Positions 1-8,574 are shown, counted from the first letter of the stretch. The stretch is 64,000 nt of DNA from Micromonospora endolithica (GCF_003626595.1 NZ_RBAK01000010.1:62001-126000), one strand, 5' to 3'. Notes: generated by a model from the letters alone, not told the origin. A program made the numbers and translations.

Positions 1-206
1 CAGTCCGCGCGCTGGCAGGCGCCGACCTGCGCGATCTGGCCGTCCACCCCGGCCCGCATCGATGGCATCTCGATGAAGGTATGGCAGTGGGCGTGGTCCA
101 TGCTGCCGATCGTGATGGCGAAGGCGTGGCAGTCGCCTGTGTGGTTGTACGCGCAGGCCGCGACCACGCATTCCTGGACGCGGGGCATCTCCATCGCTGC
201 GGTCAT
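1..206 (-). CDS. DUF1540 domain protein (3' end outside window)
   Basis: The first 68 codons of a small cysteine-rich protein are present and the C-terminus lies beyond base 1. An AGGAGGT ribosome-binding site (211-217) precedes the ATG at 204-206. The protein starts MTAAMEMPRVQECVVAACAY and continues with NHTGDCHAF, giving the C-x4-C-x6-C spacing plus hydrophobic tail (AITIG) of DUF1540, a small probable metal-binding family. Two further cysteines follow (HAHCHTF, GACQ), so this may be a tandem DUF1540 protein. Function is unknown in the family. The domain call is good; the full length cannot be judged. Confidence 0.8.
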   Translation of the reverse strand, partial: MTAAMEMPRVQECVVAACAYNHTGDCHAFAITIGSMDHAHCHTFIEMPSMRAGVDGQIAQVGACQRAD

Positions 207-732
207 GCCAACCTCCTCTAGGGTCTTGCCCCGATTTTAGGCTTTTGGGTGGCTTCGGGGGTCGGACTTCGACCCGCCCACCCGATCAGGCTCCGTCCTC
301 CGGCAGAGCGCTCCGTGTGTTCGACTAGGTTCGCGAACCGCTCTGATTGTCTGTCTTGTGGTATTAGCATGACTAATGTCCAATATTGCGCGGATCTTTG
401 TGGGGAGACGCGCCAAGACCGGCCCGCTTGGGGTGGTTGTCGGGTTCGGGGGTGTGGTCGGGGGCACCCCGGTGGCGGAATGCCGACCGGGCCGGGGTCG
501 TTACACCATGCGGACGATCGAGTAGCACCCCCGACCTGCGGTTCTCCGCAGGGATCCGAGGGGGTCCGGGCCCCTCCGGGAATGGGGGTGGCCGGCCGGT
601 CGTTGGATCCCCCCGACGCCACGCACCGGGCATCCCCCTGCTCGTGACACGCGTGTGCCGAATCTTCTTCCGAACGCCCACGCCCTTTCCCCCTGTGGTG
701 TGGGTTGTCGACCCCCGAATGGAGCTTCTGTG
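207..732. other. 526-bp intergenic region with small palindromes
   Basis: No convincing gene. An AT-richer patch (about 340-395) holds ATTAG-N5-CTAAT (363-377) and the 8-bp palindrome CAATATTG (381-388), which look like a promoter/operator area. Further on are the hairpin CTGCGG-TTCT-CCGCAG (536-551) and GGATCC twice (552-557, 605-610), leaving a structured leader of up to about 340 nt before the secreted protein at 733. I looked for a c-di-AMP (ydaO) riboswitch, often found before such genes in actinobacteria, and did not find its conserved core. Confidence 0.5.
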
Positions 733-1320
733 ATGAACACGATCATGCGTAAGAGCGTTCTGGGTATCGCTGGTCTGGCCTTCGCCGGTGGCATGTTCGC
801 CGGCCCCGCCACGGCGCACGCCGCGACTCCGGTCGACGCCGCCCCGGTCGCGGTGGCGGTGCAGGCCGACAAGCCCGACACGAACAAGCTGATCCCGCAC
901 GGTGTGCAGGGCGCGCAGTCGCGGATCGACCTGTCCGACGAGCAGACCGCCAACGTCAAGGCGATCATCGCCGCGACGAAGAAGGCCGGCATGGACGAGC
1001 GCGCCGCGGTCGTGTCGATCGCCACCGCGTTGCAGGAGTCGAAGCTGGAGAACCTGGGTCACCTGGGTGACCGCAACGACCACGACTCGCAGGGCCTGTT
1101 CCAGCAGCGCCCCACCTCCGGCTGGGGCACCGTGGAGCAGATCACCGACCCCGAGTACTCCACCCTGGCGTTCCTCAAGGGCCTCAAGCAGGTCGACGGC
1201 TGGCAGGACATGCCGCTGACCGAGGCCGCGCAGACCGTGCAGGTGTCGGCCTACCCCGACCACTACGCCCAGTGGGAGCAGCAGGCCGCCGACCTCGTCG
1301 CCGAGCACTGGAACACCTGA
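733..1320 (+). CDS. Secreted lysozyme/transglycosylase-like protein
   Basis: A 195-residue exported protein. The ATG at 733 is preferred because GGAG lies 8 bases upstream and it places a normal signal peptide first: MNTIMRKS, a hydrophobic run, then cleavage near ATAHAA. An upstream in-frame ATG (655) would put non-signal sequence in front. The mature domain has a possible catalytic glutamate in ATALQESKLENLGHLGD, followed by SQGLFQQRPTSGWGT. This pattern is typical of transglycosylase/phage-type lysozyme folds in small actinobacterial cell-wall proteins. A peptidoglycan role is inferred from that fold signature, with no catalytic proof. A strong terminator follows, so it is probably monocistronic. 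Confidence 0.7.
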   Translation: MNTIMRKSVLGIAGLAFAGGMFAGPATAHAATPVDAAPVAVAVQADKPDTNKLIPHGVQGAQSRIDLSDEQTANVKAIIAATKKAGMDERAAVVSIATALQESKLENLGHLGDRNDHDSQGLFQQRPTSGWGTVEQITDPEYSTLAFLKGLKQVDGWQDMPLTEAAQTVQVSAYPDHYAQWEQQAADLVAEHWNT

Positions 1321-1345
1321 CAGCTTTCCTCCAAGGGGGAACAAG

Positions 1346-1387
1346 GCCGCTGGCCGGCACCCGAAGATCCGGGTGCCGGCCAGCGGC
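1346..1387 (+). terminator. Strong hairpin after secreted protein gene
   Basis: A perfect 18-bp stem (1346-1363 with 1370-1387) closes a 6-nt loop, 26 bp after the stop codon. There is no U-tract, as is usual for high-GC actinobacterial terminators. Confidence 0.8.
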
Positions 1388-1401
1388 ATCTGTGCGTGCA
1401 G

Positions 1402-1446
1402 ATCTTGGACAGTTACCGTCCCGCCGGAACAGAAACTGTCCAAGAT
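1402..1446. repeat. 13-bp perfect inverted repeat, intergenic
   Basis: ATCTTGGACAGTT (1402-1414) is repeated inverted as AACTGTCCAAGAT (1434-1446) around a 19-bp centre. It lies between convergent genes and just after a separate terminator, so termination is not its only possible role. The ends resemble the GATCTTG- ends of the intergenic repeat at 1472-1548, which suggests a small dispersed palindromic element. Confidence 0.65.
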
Positions 1447-1471
1447 TCACATTGACGCCCACCCCGGGGGC

Positions 1472-1548
1472 GGCGATCGTGCGGTTTCGGTCGCTGCGGA
1501 AGGCGCACAAGAGGGCAGGACGACGACACCAAGTGCAAGATCGCGGGA
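1472..1548 (-). repeat. 77-bp dispersed intergenic repeat, copy B
   Basis: Read on the minus strand it begins TCCCGCGATCTTGCACTT and ends GCACGATCGCC. The same ends and spacing occur at 21472-21549 (copy A), with a shared inner block GCGACCGAA. It directly follows the 3' end of the DUF4126 gene, just as copy A follows icmA. Confidence 0.65.
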
Positions 1549-1574
1549 CGGCGGGGGCGGGACCGGTTCCGGTG

Positions 1575-2192
1575 TCAGACGGGGTAGCCGGCTGTGCGGG
1601 CGGCGTCGCGTTGTCGGCGTCGCGCGGAGCGGCGCCGCAGGAACCAGACGAGGAAGAACACCAGGCCGACGAGGAACACCAGGACCAGCACCGGCAGCAG
1701 GATCGCCACGATGGACATGATGACGCTGGTGGCATCCTCGGCGGTGCTCGCCACCGGCGCGCCGACTCCGGCGGTGGCGGCGTTGACCACCGGCCGGCTG
1801 GCGGACTTGAGCAGGTGTACGCCGAAGGCGATGACCACTCCGGTGGCCACCGGTACCCACTGGTGTGAGGAGAAGAAGCTGCCCGGGTCGCTCACGGTGA
1901 CCGTCTCCGAGGACGAGCCGGCGCCGAACGCCAAGCCGCCGGCGGTCGGCCGGACCACCGTCTGCACCACGTCGTTGACGTGGTCGACCACCGGGACCTT
2001 GTCGGCCACCACCTCGATGGCGAGCAGCGCCGCGAGGATGGCCATGACCCAGCCGTTACCGAGCCACTGCCAGCCGGCGGGCAGGTCGATCACGCTGGTG
2101 TAGCGGGCCAGTACGCCCATGGTGAGCAGGGGTATGTAGGCGTTCAGCCCCGCCGAGGCGGCGAGGCCGGTACCGGTGAGCACTTCAAGCAC
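1575..2192 (-). CDS. DUF4126 family membrane protein
   Basis: A 205-residue integral membrane protein. The opening (MLEVLTGTGLAASAGLNAYI) matches DUF4126, where the conserved SAGLNAYIPLL stretch is diagnostic. Hydrophobic segments lie near residues 5-30, 48-65, 118-135 and 160-185, and an arginine-rich tail (RRRSARRRQR) is probably cytoplasmic. Family function is unknown. It is transcribed away from nucS with only about 70 bp between starts, so the two probably share a promoter region. Confidence 0.8.
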   Translation of the reverse strand: MLEVLTGTGLAASAGLNAYIPLLTMGVLARYTSVIDLPAGWQWLGNGWVMAILAALLAIEVVADKVPVVDHVNDVVQTVVRPTAGGLAFGAGSSSETVTVSDPGSFFSSHQWVPVATGVVIAFGVHLLKSASRPVVNAATAGVGAPVASTAEDATSVIMSIVAILLPVLVLVFLVGLVFFLVWFLRRRSARRRQRDAARTAGYPV

Positions 2193-2263
2193 CGCTTCAG
2201 CATCGCACCGGCGCGCCAGTGCCGCTCGGTGGCGTTCGGCCGGGCCTCCGCTACCCTCGTCGG

Positions 2264-2923
2264 GTGCGGTTGGTCATTGCGAAGTGCTCGGTGGACTACG
2301 TCGGACGGCTCTCGGCCCACCTGCCGCCGGCCACCCGGTTGCTCATGGTGAAGGCGGACGGGTCGGTGTCGATCCACGCCGACGACCGGGCGTACAAGCC
2401 GTTGAACTGGATGAGCCCGCCGTGCCGGCTGGAGGAGGCCCCGGGCGTCTGGCGTGTGGTCAACAAGGCCGGCGAGGAACTCCGGATCACCCTGGAGGAG
2501 ATCTTCCAGGACACCTCGTACGAGTTGGGCGTCGACCCGGGCCTGCGTAAGGACGGTGTCGAGGCGCACCTCCAGGAGCTGCTGGCCGCCAACCCGGAGG
2601 CGTTGGGCACCGGGTTCACGCTGGTCCGCCGCGAGTACATGACGGCGATCGGCCCGGTGGACCTGCTCTGCCGGGACGCCAACGCCGGCGCGGTGGCGGT
2701 CGAGGTGAAGCGGCGGGGTGAGATCGACGGCGTGGAGCAACTCACCCGGTACCTGGAGTTGATGAACCGCGACCCGCTGCTGGCCCCGGTGAGTGGCGTG
2801 TTCGTCGCCCAGGAGATCAAGCCGCAGGCGCGGGTGCTCGCCACCGACCGGGGCATCCGTTGCGTGGTCGTCGACTACGACAAGCTGCGTGGCATCGAGC
2901 GCGACGAACTCACCCTGTTCTGA
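2264..2923 (+). CDS. nucS: Mismatch-specific endonuclease NucS/EndoMS
   Basis: A 219-residue endonuclease of the non-canonical mismatch repair pathway used by actinobacteria that lack MutS/MutL. It cuts both strands at mismatches and in mycobacteria works with the beta clamp. The GTG at 2264 gives the family N-terminus (VRLVIAKCSVDYVGRL); the frame is open 15 codons further upstream but that extension does not look like the family. The N-terminal DNA-binding half contains KADGSVSIHADDRAYKPLNW. The C-terminal nuclease half carries the RecB-like site: D in GPVDLLCRD and E-x-K in VAVEVKRRG. Length fits the family (about 220). A C-terminal clamp-binding peptide is expected near RDELTLF. Confidence 0.95.
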   Translation: MRLVIAKCSVDYVGRLSAHLPPATRLLMVKADGSVSIHADDRAYKPLNWMSPPCRLEEAPGVWRVVNKAGEELRITLEEIFQDTSYELGVDPGLRKDGVEAHLQELLAANPEALGTGFTLVRREYMTAIGPVDLLCRDANAGAVAVEVKRRGEIDGVEQLTRYLELMNRDPLLAPVSGVFVAQEIKPQARVLATDRGIRCVVVDYDKLRGIERDELTLF

Positions 2924-3180
2924 CCGCCGGCCCAACCGCCGGCCCAACCGCCGGACGGTGCCGAGCCCGGGTGCCGCGCGCCGGACGCCAGCGTCGCGCG
3001 CCGGACGCCAGCGTCGCGCGCCGGACGGCGGGTGCCAGCGCCGAGCACCGGCGTCGGACGCCAGCAACAAGCGGCGTGCGTCAGCGCTGCGCTCCGGGCG
3101 TCGAGCGCCGGGCAGGGCGTCGAGCGCCGGGGTCGGGTACCGGGCGCCGGGCGTCGGGGCGCCCGGAGGTAAGGCGGCCG
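2924..3180. repeat. Short tandem repeats between nucS and aldehyde dehydrogenase gene
   Basis: Immediately after the nucS stop is a 12-bp unit (CCGCCGGCCCAA) repeated about 2.6 times (2924-2954). Next comes a 20-bp unit beginning CCGGACGCCAGCGTC at 2981-3000 and 3001-3020, with a partial third copy, and looser repeats of the same words up to about 3165. No gene is visible. Slippage-type repeats downstream of two convergent genes may act as a weak terminator region. Confidence 0.7.
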
Positions 3181-3181
3181 G

Positions 3182-4678
3182 TCAGCGTCCGTACATCATC
3201 TTGATGGCCTTGACCAGGCGGTCGACGTCGGCCGGCGTGCGGTCGAAGGTCATCGCCGGCAGCAGCGAGCGGGCCCGCCGCCGGGTGATGGCCTTGGGCC
3301 GGGCGAACTCCCGCAGCCCGTCCTCGCCGTGGATGCGGCCGAAGCCGGAGTCACCGACACCGCCGAACGGCAGCGTGGACATCCCGGCGAAGGTCAGGGC
3401 GGAGTTCACCGAGGCCATCCCGGAGCGCAGGCGCCGCGCGACGGCCACCGCCCGCCGGCGGCCGAAGACCGAACCCCCCAGCCCGTACGGGACGGCGTTG
3501 GCGCGGTCGACCGCCTCGTCGGCGTCGCGTACCCGGTTGATGGTCACCGTGGGCCCGAAGGTCTCCTCGCGGACGGCGCTGGCGTCCTCGGGAACGTCCA
3601 CCAGGACGGTGGGTCGCACGTACGGGGGCTGCACCGCGTCGGCTCCACCGAGCACCGCCCGCCCGCCCCGCGCCAGGGCGTCGTCGATGTGCCGGCGGAT
3701 CACGTCGAGCTGGCTGGGCATGGTGATCGGCCCGATGTCGGCGCCGTCCGCGCCGACGGTGAGGCGGCCGGCCCGCTCGACCACCTTGCCCACGAAGGCG
3801 TCGAAGACCGGCTCGACGGCGTAGACGCGTTCGATGCCGATGCAGGTCTGGCCGGCGTTGGTGAGCGCACCCCACACGCACGCGTCGGCGGCGGCGTCGA
3901 GATCGGCGTCCGAGTCGACGATCATCGCGTCCTTGCCGCCGGCCTCCAGCAGCACCGGGGTCAGCGACTCGGCGCAGGCGGCCATCACCTTCTTCGCGGT
4001 GGCGGTCGAACCGGTGAAGGCGATCTTGTTCACCCCGGAGTGGCACAGGGCGGCACCGACATCACCGAGCCCGTGCACGGCGGTGAAGACCGGCTGCTCT
4101 CCGACCACCTCGGCGAACGTGTCGACCAGCCACTGACCGACGGCCGGCGTGTATTCGCTCGGCTTCAGCACGACGGTGTTGCCGGCGGCCAGTGCGTAGG
4201 CCACGGAGCCGATCGGCGTGAAGACCGGATAGTTCCACGGGCCGATCACGCCGACCACCCCGAAGGGCTGGTATTCCAGGTGTGCGGAGAACTCGGCGAG
4301 CACCAGCCGGGAGCGGACCCGGCGCGGCCCCAGCACCCGACGGGCGTTGCGGGCGGCCCAGTCCACGTGCTCGACGGCCGTGGCCACCTCGACGATCGCG
4401 TCGGCCACCGGCTTGCCGCCCTCAAGGTGCACCAGCTCGGCCAGTTCCTCGATGCGGCGGGCCAGCAGGCGGCGCCAGCGCAGCAGCCGCTCGCGGCGGC
4501 CGTCGAAACCGAGCCCGGCCCACCAGCCGGCGGCGTCGCGGGCGCGGGCGACCGCCCGCTCGACGTCGGCCGGGCTCGCGGCGGGGAATCGCCCTGCCTC
4601 CGCACCGGTCGCCGGGCTGGTCGAGACGAGTCGACCGTCCTCGATGGTCGGGGTACCGGGGACACGCACAGCCGTCAT
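3182..4678 (-). CDS. NAD(P)-dependent aldehyde dehydrogenase
   Basis: A 498-residue ALDH-superfamily enzyme oxidising an aldehyde to its acid. The cofactor motif GVIGPWNYPV, glutamate motif LLEAGGKDAM, catalytic cysteine in NAGQTCIGIERV and C-terminal PFGGVGDSGFGR are all present in order. The cysteine context and basic tail (KAITRRRARSLLP) resemble the actinobacterial ALDH group often labelled succinic semialdehyde dehydrogenase; I cannot assign the substrate. No good ribosome-binding site is visible before the ATG at 4678. It is convergent with nucS and apparently monocistronic. Confidence 0.9.
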   Translation of the reverse strand: MTAVRVPGTPTIEDGRLVSTSPATGAEAGRFPAASPADVERAVARARDAAGWWAGLGFDGRRERLLRWRRLLARRIEELAELVHLEGGKPVADAIVEVATAVEHVDWAARNARRVLGPRRVRSRLVLAEFSAHLEYQPFGVVGVIGPWNYPVFTPIGSVAYALAAGNTVVLKPSEYTPAVGQWLVDTFAEVVGEQPVFTAVHGLGDVGAALCHSGVNKIAFTGSTATAKKVMAACAESLTPVLLEAGGKDAMIVDSDADLDAAADACVWGALTNAGQTCIGIERVYAVEPVFDAFVGKVVERAGRLTVGADGADIGPITMPSQLDVIRRHIDDALARGGRAVLGGADAVQPPYVRPTVLVDVPEDASAVREETFGPTVTINRVRDADEAVDRANAVPYGLGGSVFGRRRAVAVARRLRSGMASVNSALTFAGMSTLPFGGVGDSGFGRIHGEDGLREFARPKAITRRRARSLLPAMTFDRTPADVDRLVKAIKMMYGR

Positions 4679-4887
4679 GGCGGAAGTCTAGACCCGAGAG
4701 CTACTCGTCGGTAGGGGCCTGACGAAGCGGACGCACACCACCAAAAACCATCGATGTGCGACCTTCACTCGACCGGAAGCTGGCCGGCCGGAGACGCGGA
4801 GATGACCACTCGGTGGTGCAGCCGACTACCGTCAGGTGGCAGGCTGACGCACGGGGTGACCGTGAGGGGTGAGGGGGCGGACTGTCC

Positions 4888-5334
4888 ATGAGGGAACATC
4901 AGGAGCTGTTGCCGTTGCTGACGGTGGCCGGCGGGCCGATGCGCGGGCTGAGCTTCCGGCTGGGGCCGGCGCGGCTGGTGATCGGGCGGAGCTCGTCGGT
5001 GGACGTGGTCGTGCACGACCCGCACCTGAGCCGGCGACACGCCGAGGTGTGGCTCGACCCGGAGGGTGCGACGCTGCTCGATCTCGGATCGACGAACGGG
5101 ACCTGGCTCAACGACCGGCGGATCACCGGGGTGGAGCGGCTGGTCGACGGTGACGTGATCCGGCTCGGCCGCACCGATCTGCGGTTCTTCGATCCGGGTC
5201 TGGCGCGTACCGATCCGGTGGGTCTGAGTTTCGGCGCGCTGCGCCGGGACCACCGGCCGACGCTGCCGCTGCCGATCGCGCCGGACCGGGCCGGTGCGGC
5301 GGACGCGCTGCCGGCGGGCGCCGCCCGGACCTGA
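4888..5334 (+). CDS. FHA domain protein
   Basis: A 148-residue protein that is essentially one forkhead-associated domain (residues about 8-110), a reader of phosphothreonine in Ser/Thr kinase signalling. The phosphopeptide-binding loops are intact: GRSSSVDVVV, LSRRHAEVWL and GSTNGTWLND. The C-terminal 35 residues are proline/alanine-rich and probably disordered. A GAGGGGG ribosome-binding site is about 10 bases upstream of the ATG. No kinase gene is nearby. Confidence 0.9.
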   Translation: MREHQELLPLLTVAGGPMRGLSFRLGPARLVIGRSSSVDVVVHDPHLSRRHAEVWLDPEGATLLDLGSTNGTWLNDRRITGVERLVDGDVIRLGRTDLRFFDPGLARTDPVGLSFGALRRDHRPTLPLPIAPDRAGAADALPAGAART

Positions 5335-5368
5335 CCACCGGCGCGCGTCCGACGGGTGGCGCGGTCGG

Positions 5369-5413
5369 GGGGCCCGCCACAGCCGCCGAGGTCCGATCGT
5401 GGCGGGCGGGCCC
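5369..5413. terminator. Hairpin after FHA gene
   Basis: GGGCCCGCCAC pairs with GTGGCGGG-(CG)-GGCCC across about 18 nt, with a 2-nt bulge. It lies 35 bp after the FHA stop and before the next gene. Confidence 0.55.
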
Positions 5414-5441
5414 ATGGACGGCCGGCCGCTCGGGTGGCAGC

Positions 5442-6515
5442 ATGCCGCGGATGGACACCGAGCAGCGGAGCGTGTCGGCCAACGGGATCAGCCAGGCGGT
5501 ACGGGTCGCCGGGCCGCCGGACGGCACGCCGATCCTGCTGGTGCACGGCAACGCGTCGTCGTCGGCCTTCTGGGAGCCGCTGATCCGGCGGCTGCCGGGC
5601 ACGCTGCGGGTGGTCGCGCCCGACCTGCGGGGCTACGGGGACACCGAGGCCGCGCCGGTGGACGCCACGCGTGGTCTGGCCGACTTCGCCGACGACGTCG
5701 CGGCCCTGCTCGACGAGGTGTCCCTCTTCCCGGCCGGGGCCCGGCCCGTCGTGGTGGGGCACTCCCTGGGCGGGGGCGTGGCGATGCGGCTGCTGGTCGA
5801 CCACCCCGAGCGGGTGGCCGGGCTGCTGCTCGCCGCGCCGGTGTCGCCGTACGGCTTCGGCGCCACCCGGGACCTGGTCGGCACGCCGACCACCACCGAC
5901 TTCGCCGGCACCGGCGCCGGCACCGCGAGCACCGACTTCGTCCGGCGGCTGGCCGCCGGTGACCGGAGCACGGACGCGCCGACCAGCCCGCGCAGTGTGC
6001 TGCGGACCGCGTACGTGGCCGACCCGGCGTCGCTCGGCGAGGACGAGGAACTGCTGCTGGACGGTGTGCTGTCCACCCGCACCGGAGAGGACAACTACCC
6101 CGGCACCGCCGAGCCGTCGGAGAACTGGCCGGGTACCGCACCGGGACGACGCGGCGTGCTCAACGCCCTCGCGCCGACCTACTTCCGGATCGCCGACGAC
6201 CTGGTCGCCGTGCCGGTCAAGCCGCCGGTCACCTGGGTACGCGGGGACGCCGACGTGATCGTCTCGGACACCTCGCTGTTCGACCTAGCGTACCTGGGGG
6301 CGCTCGGCGTGGTGCCGGGCTGGCCGGGGGCCCAGGTGTGCCCGCCGCAGCCGATGGTCGGCCAGACCCGGGCGGTACTGGACCGGTACGCGGCGGCCGG
6401 CGGCGCGTACCGGGAGGTGGCCCTGCCGGGCTGCGGGCACACCCCGCACCTGGAGCGGCCGGCCGAGTTCGTCGCCGAGCTGCTGGCGCTGGCGGAGGCA
6501 CCGGCCGCCCACTGA
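5442..6515 (+). CDS. Alpha/beta hydrolase
   Basis: A 357-residue alpha/beta-hydrolase fold enzyme. The oxyanion region is LLVHGNASSSAFW, the nucleophile elbow is VVGHSLGGGVAM, and the catalytic histidine is in GCGHTPHLERP near the C-terminus. An acid residue is expected in the GDADVIVS strand. The insertion between the nucleophile and the acid is long (about 150 residues), a lid that would set substrate choice. Start is either ATG 5442 or the in-frame ATG 5451; GGTGGCAG lies just upstream. No cytochrome or pathway partner is adjacent, so the substrate is unknown. Confidence 0.85.
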   Translation: MPRMDTEQRSVSANGISQAVRVAGPPDGTPILLVHGNASSSAFWEPLIRRLPGTLRVVAPDLRGYGDTEAAPVDATRGLADFADDVAALLDEVSLFPAGARPVVVGHSLGGGVAMRLLVDHPERVAGLLLAAPVSPYGFGATRDLVGTPTTTDFAGTGAGTASTDFVRRLAAGDRSTDAPTSPRSVLRTAYVADPASLGEDEELLLDGVLSTRTGEDNYPGTAEPSENWPGTAPGRRGVLNALAPTYFRIADDLVAVPVKPPVTWVRGDADVIVSDTSLFDLAYLGALGVVPGWPGAQVCPPQPMVGQTRAVLDRYAAAGGAYREVALPGCGHTPHLERPAEFVAELLALAEAPAAH

Positions 6516-6713
6516 GCCGCGCCCGCCCCCGCCCCGCGGGCGGCACCGGGAGCCGCGCGTGCACACCGGCCCCGGAGCGTGCCTCCGCGGGCACCCGACC
6601 GCGCGTCCAACGGGCCCCGGAGCGCGTCCAGGCGGGCACCCGGGCGCGGTGCGTGAAATATCCCACGGCGTCTCGACAACGCAGTGTCACGTGGCAGACT
6701 CCGGCGCATAACC

Positions 6714-6727
6714 TTAGCGGCCGTTCA
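6714..6727. promoter_or_regulatory. TetR-style operator, site 1 (hydroxyacyl-CoA dehydrogenase promoter)
   Basis: TTAGCGGCCGTTCA lies 53 bp upstream of the GTG start at 6780. Near-identical 14-mers occur before ccr (16720), between mce and the thiolase gene (17378) and before icmA (19701). The shape T..nCGnnCGnn..A is typical of TetR-family operators in actinobacterial acyl-CoA regulons. Confidence 0.65.
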
Positions 6728-6779
6728 TGTCTGCGACGGCCGAGTCGACCAAGCGGAGTCAACCCAGGGGAGGCCGGTC

Positions 6780-8570
6780 GTGGCGCGCGAGTTCACCAGA
6801 GTGGGTGTGGTGGGTCTGGGCACCATGGGTGCCGGCATCGTCGAGGTGTTCGCCCGCAACGGCATCGACGTCGTCGCGGTGGAGATCTCCGCGGCCGCCC
6901 TGGAGCGCGGCCGGGTCACCCTGACCGGCTCCACCGACCGGGCGGTGGCCAAGGGCAAGCTCGCCGAGGACGACCGGGACGCCCTGCTCGCCCGGGTCGA
7001 CTTCCAGGTGGGGCTGGACGCGCTGCACTCGGTGGACCTGGTGATCGAGGCGGTGCCCGAGCACCTGGACCTCAAGCAGCGGATCTTCGCCGAGCTGGAT
7101 CGGGTCTGCAAGCCCGAGGCGATCCTCGCCACCAACACCTCGTCGCTGAGCGTCACCGAGATCTCCGTCGCCACCACCCGGCCCAACCAGGTGATCGGCA
7201 TCCACTTCTTCAACCCCGCACCGGTGATGAAGCTGGTCGAAGTGGTCCGTACGGTGGTCACCTCGGCCGACGTGGTGGCCGACGTGGAGGCGCTCTGCGA
7301 GCGGCTCGGCAAGGTGGACGTCACGATCAGCGACCGGGCGGGCTTCATCGCCAACGCGCTGCTCTTCGGCTACCTGAACCACGCGGTGAGCATGTTCGAG
7401 GCGCGGTACGCGACCCGTGAGGACATCGACGCCGCGATGAAGCTCGGCTGCGGCCTGCCGATGGGCCCCCTCGCGTTGATGGACCTGATCGGCCTGGACA
7501 CCGCGTACGAGATCCTGGACACCATGTACCGGCGCGGCGGCCGGGACCGCCGGCACGCCCCGGTGCCGTTGATCAAGCAGATGGTCACCGCGGGACTGCT
7601 CGGCCGGAAGTCCGGGCGGGGTTTCTACACCTACGAACGGCCCGGCTCGCCGGTGGTCGTACCGGACGACCAGACGCCGGTGGCGACGCGGTCGGCACTC
7701 GCCGACGGCGCGCGCGGGATCGCCAAGATCGGCGTGGTCGGCTCCGGGACGATGGCCACCGGGATCATCGAGGTCTTCGCCAAGGCCGGGTACGAGGTCG
7801 TCTCGGTGACCCGTGGCGCGGAGAAGTCCGCGAAGGTCTTCGAGGCGGTCAAGACCTCGCTCAACAAGGGTGTGGTGCGCGGCAAGCTGAGCGAGGCCGA
7901 CCGGGACGCCGCGCTGGGCCGGATCAACTGGTCGGCCACCCTGGAGCACCTGGCCGACGTCGACCTGGTGGTCGAGGCCGTGGTCGAGGAGCTGAGCGTC
8001 AAGAAGGCGCTGTTCGCCAGCCTGGACGAGATCTGCAAGCCGGGCGTGGTGCTGGCCACCACCACCTCCTCACTGCCGGTGATCGACGTCGCGATGGCCA
8101 CCCAGCGGCCGGCCGACGTGGTGGGCCTGCACTTCTTCAACCCGGCGCCGATCATGCCGCTGGTCGAGGTGGTGCAGACCATCCGCACGTCGGTGGAGAC
8201 CACCGCCACCGCGAAGGCGGTCTGCGCGGCGGTCGGCAAGACCGGCGTGGTCTGCGGCGACCGGTCCGGGTTCATCGTCAACGCGCTGCTCTTCCCCTAC
8301 CTGAACGACGCGGTGAAGATGCTGGAGGCCAGCTACTCCACCGCCGACGACATCGACCACGCGATGAAGCTCGGCTGCGGATACCCGATGGGCCCGTTCG
8401 AGCTGCTCGACGTCGTCGGCCTGGACGTGTCGCTGGCCATCCAGCGGGAGCTGTACCTGGAGCTGCGCGAGCCGGGCTTCGCCCCCGCGCCGCTGCTGGA
8501 GCACCTCGTCACCGCCGGCTACCTGGGCCGCAAGAGCGGCCGGGGCTTCCGGGACCACACCCGCCGCTGA
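6780..8570 (+). CDS. Tandem-domain 3-hydroxyacyl-CoA dehydrogenase
   Basis: A 596-residue protein made of two complete 3-hydroxybutyryl-CoA dehydrogenase units in tandem. Each has an N-terminal Rossmann domain and a C-terminal helical domain. Nucleotide-binding motifs are VGVVGLGTMGAGI at the start of unit 1 and IGVVGSGTMATGI at the start of unit 2 (about residue 310). Both units keep the HFFNPAPVM/HFFNPAPIM segment with the catalytic histidine, and the GLLGRKSGRGF/GYLGRKSGRGF end. The reaction is acetoacetyl-CoA/3-hydroxybutyryl-CoA interconversion, upstream of crotonyl-CoA. The GTG at 6780 is chosen because AGGGGAGG lies about 9 bases before it; a longer in-frame ATG (6684) lacks this and would run through the operator. 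Confidence 0.93.
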   Translation: MAREFTRVGVVGLGTMGAGIVEVFARNGIDVVAVEISAAALERGRVTLTGSTDRAVAKGKLAEDDRDALLARVDFQVGLDALHSVDLVIEAVPEHLDLKQRIFAELDRVCKPEAILATNTSSLSVTEISVATTRPNQVIGIHFFNPAPVMKLVEVVRTVVTSADVVADVEALCERLGKVDVTISDRAGFIANALLFGYLNHAVSMFEARYATREDIDAAMKLGCGLPMGPLALMDLIGLDTAYEILDTMYRRGGRDRRHAPVPLIKQMVTAGLLGRKSGRGFYTYERPGSPVVVPDDQTPVATRSALADGARGIAKIGVVGSGTMATGIIEVFAKAGYEVVSVTRGAEKSAKVFEAVKTSLNKGVVRGKLSEADRDAALGRINWSATLEHLADVDLVVEAVVEELSVKKALFASLDEICKPGVVLATTTSSLPVIDVAMATQRPADVVGLHFFNPAPIMPLVEVVQTIRTSVETTATAKAVCAAVGKTGVVCGDRSGFIVNALLFPYLNDAVKMLEASYSTADDIDHAMKLGCGYPMGPFELLDVVGLDVSLAIQRELYLELREPGFAPAPLLEHLVTAGYLGRKSGRGFRDHTRR

Positions 8571-8574
8571 GCGC

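Noticed and set aside
400..730. c-di-AMP (ydaO-type) riboswitch before the secreted lysozyme-like gene
   Set aside because: The context fits but the conserved core words (for example the CCGAACCCG and GUAGGCG-like segments) could not be found.
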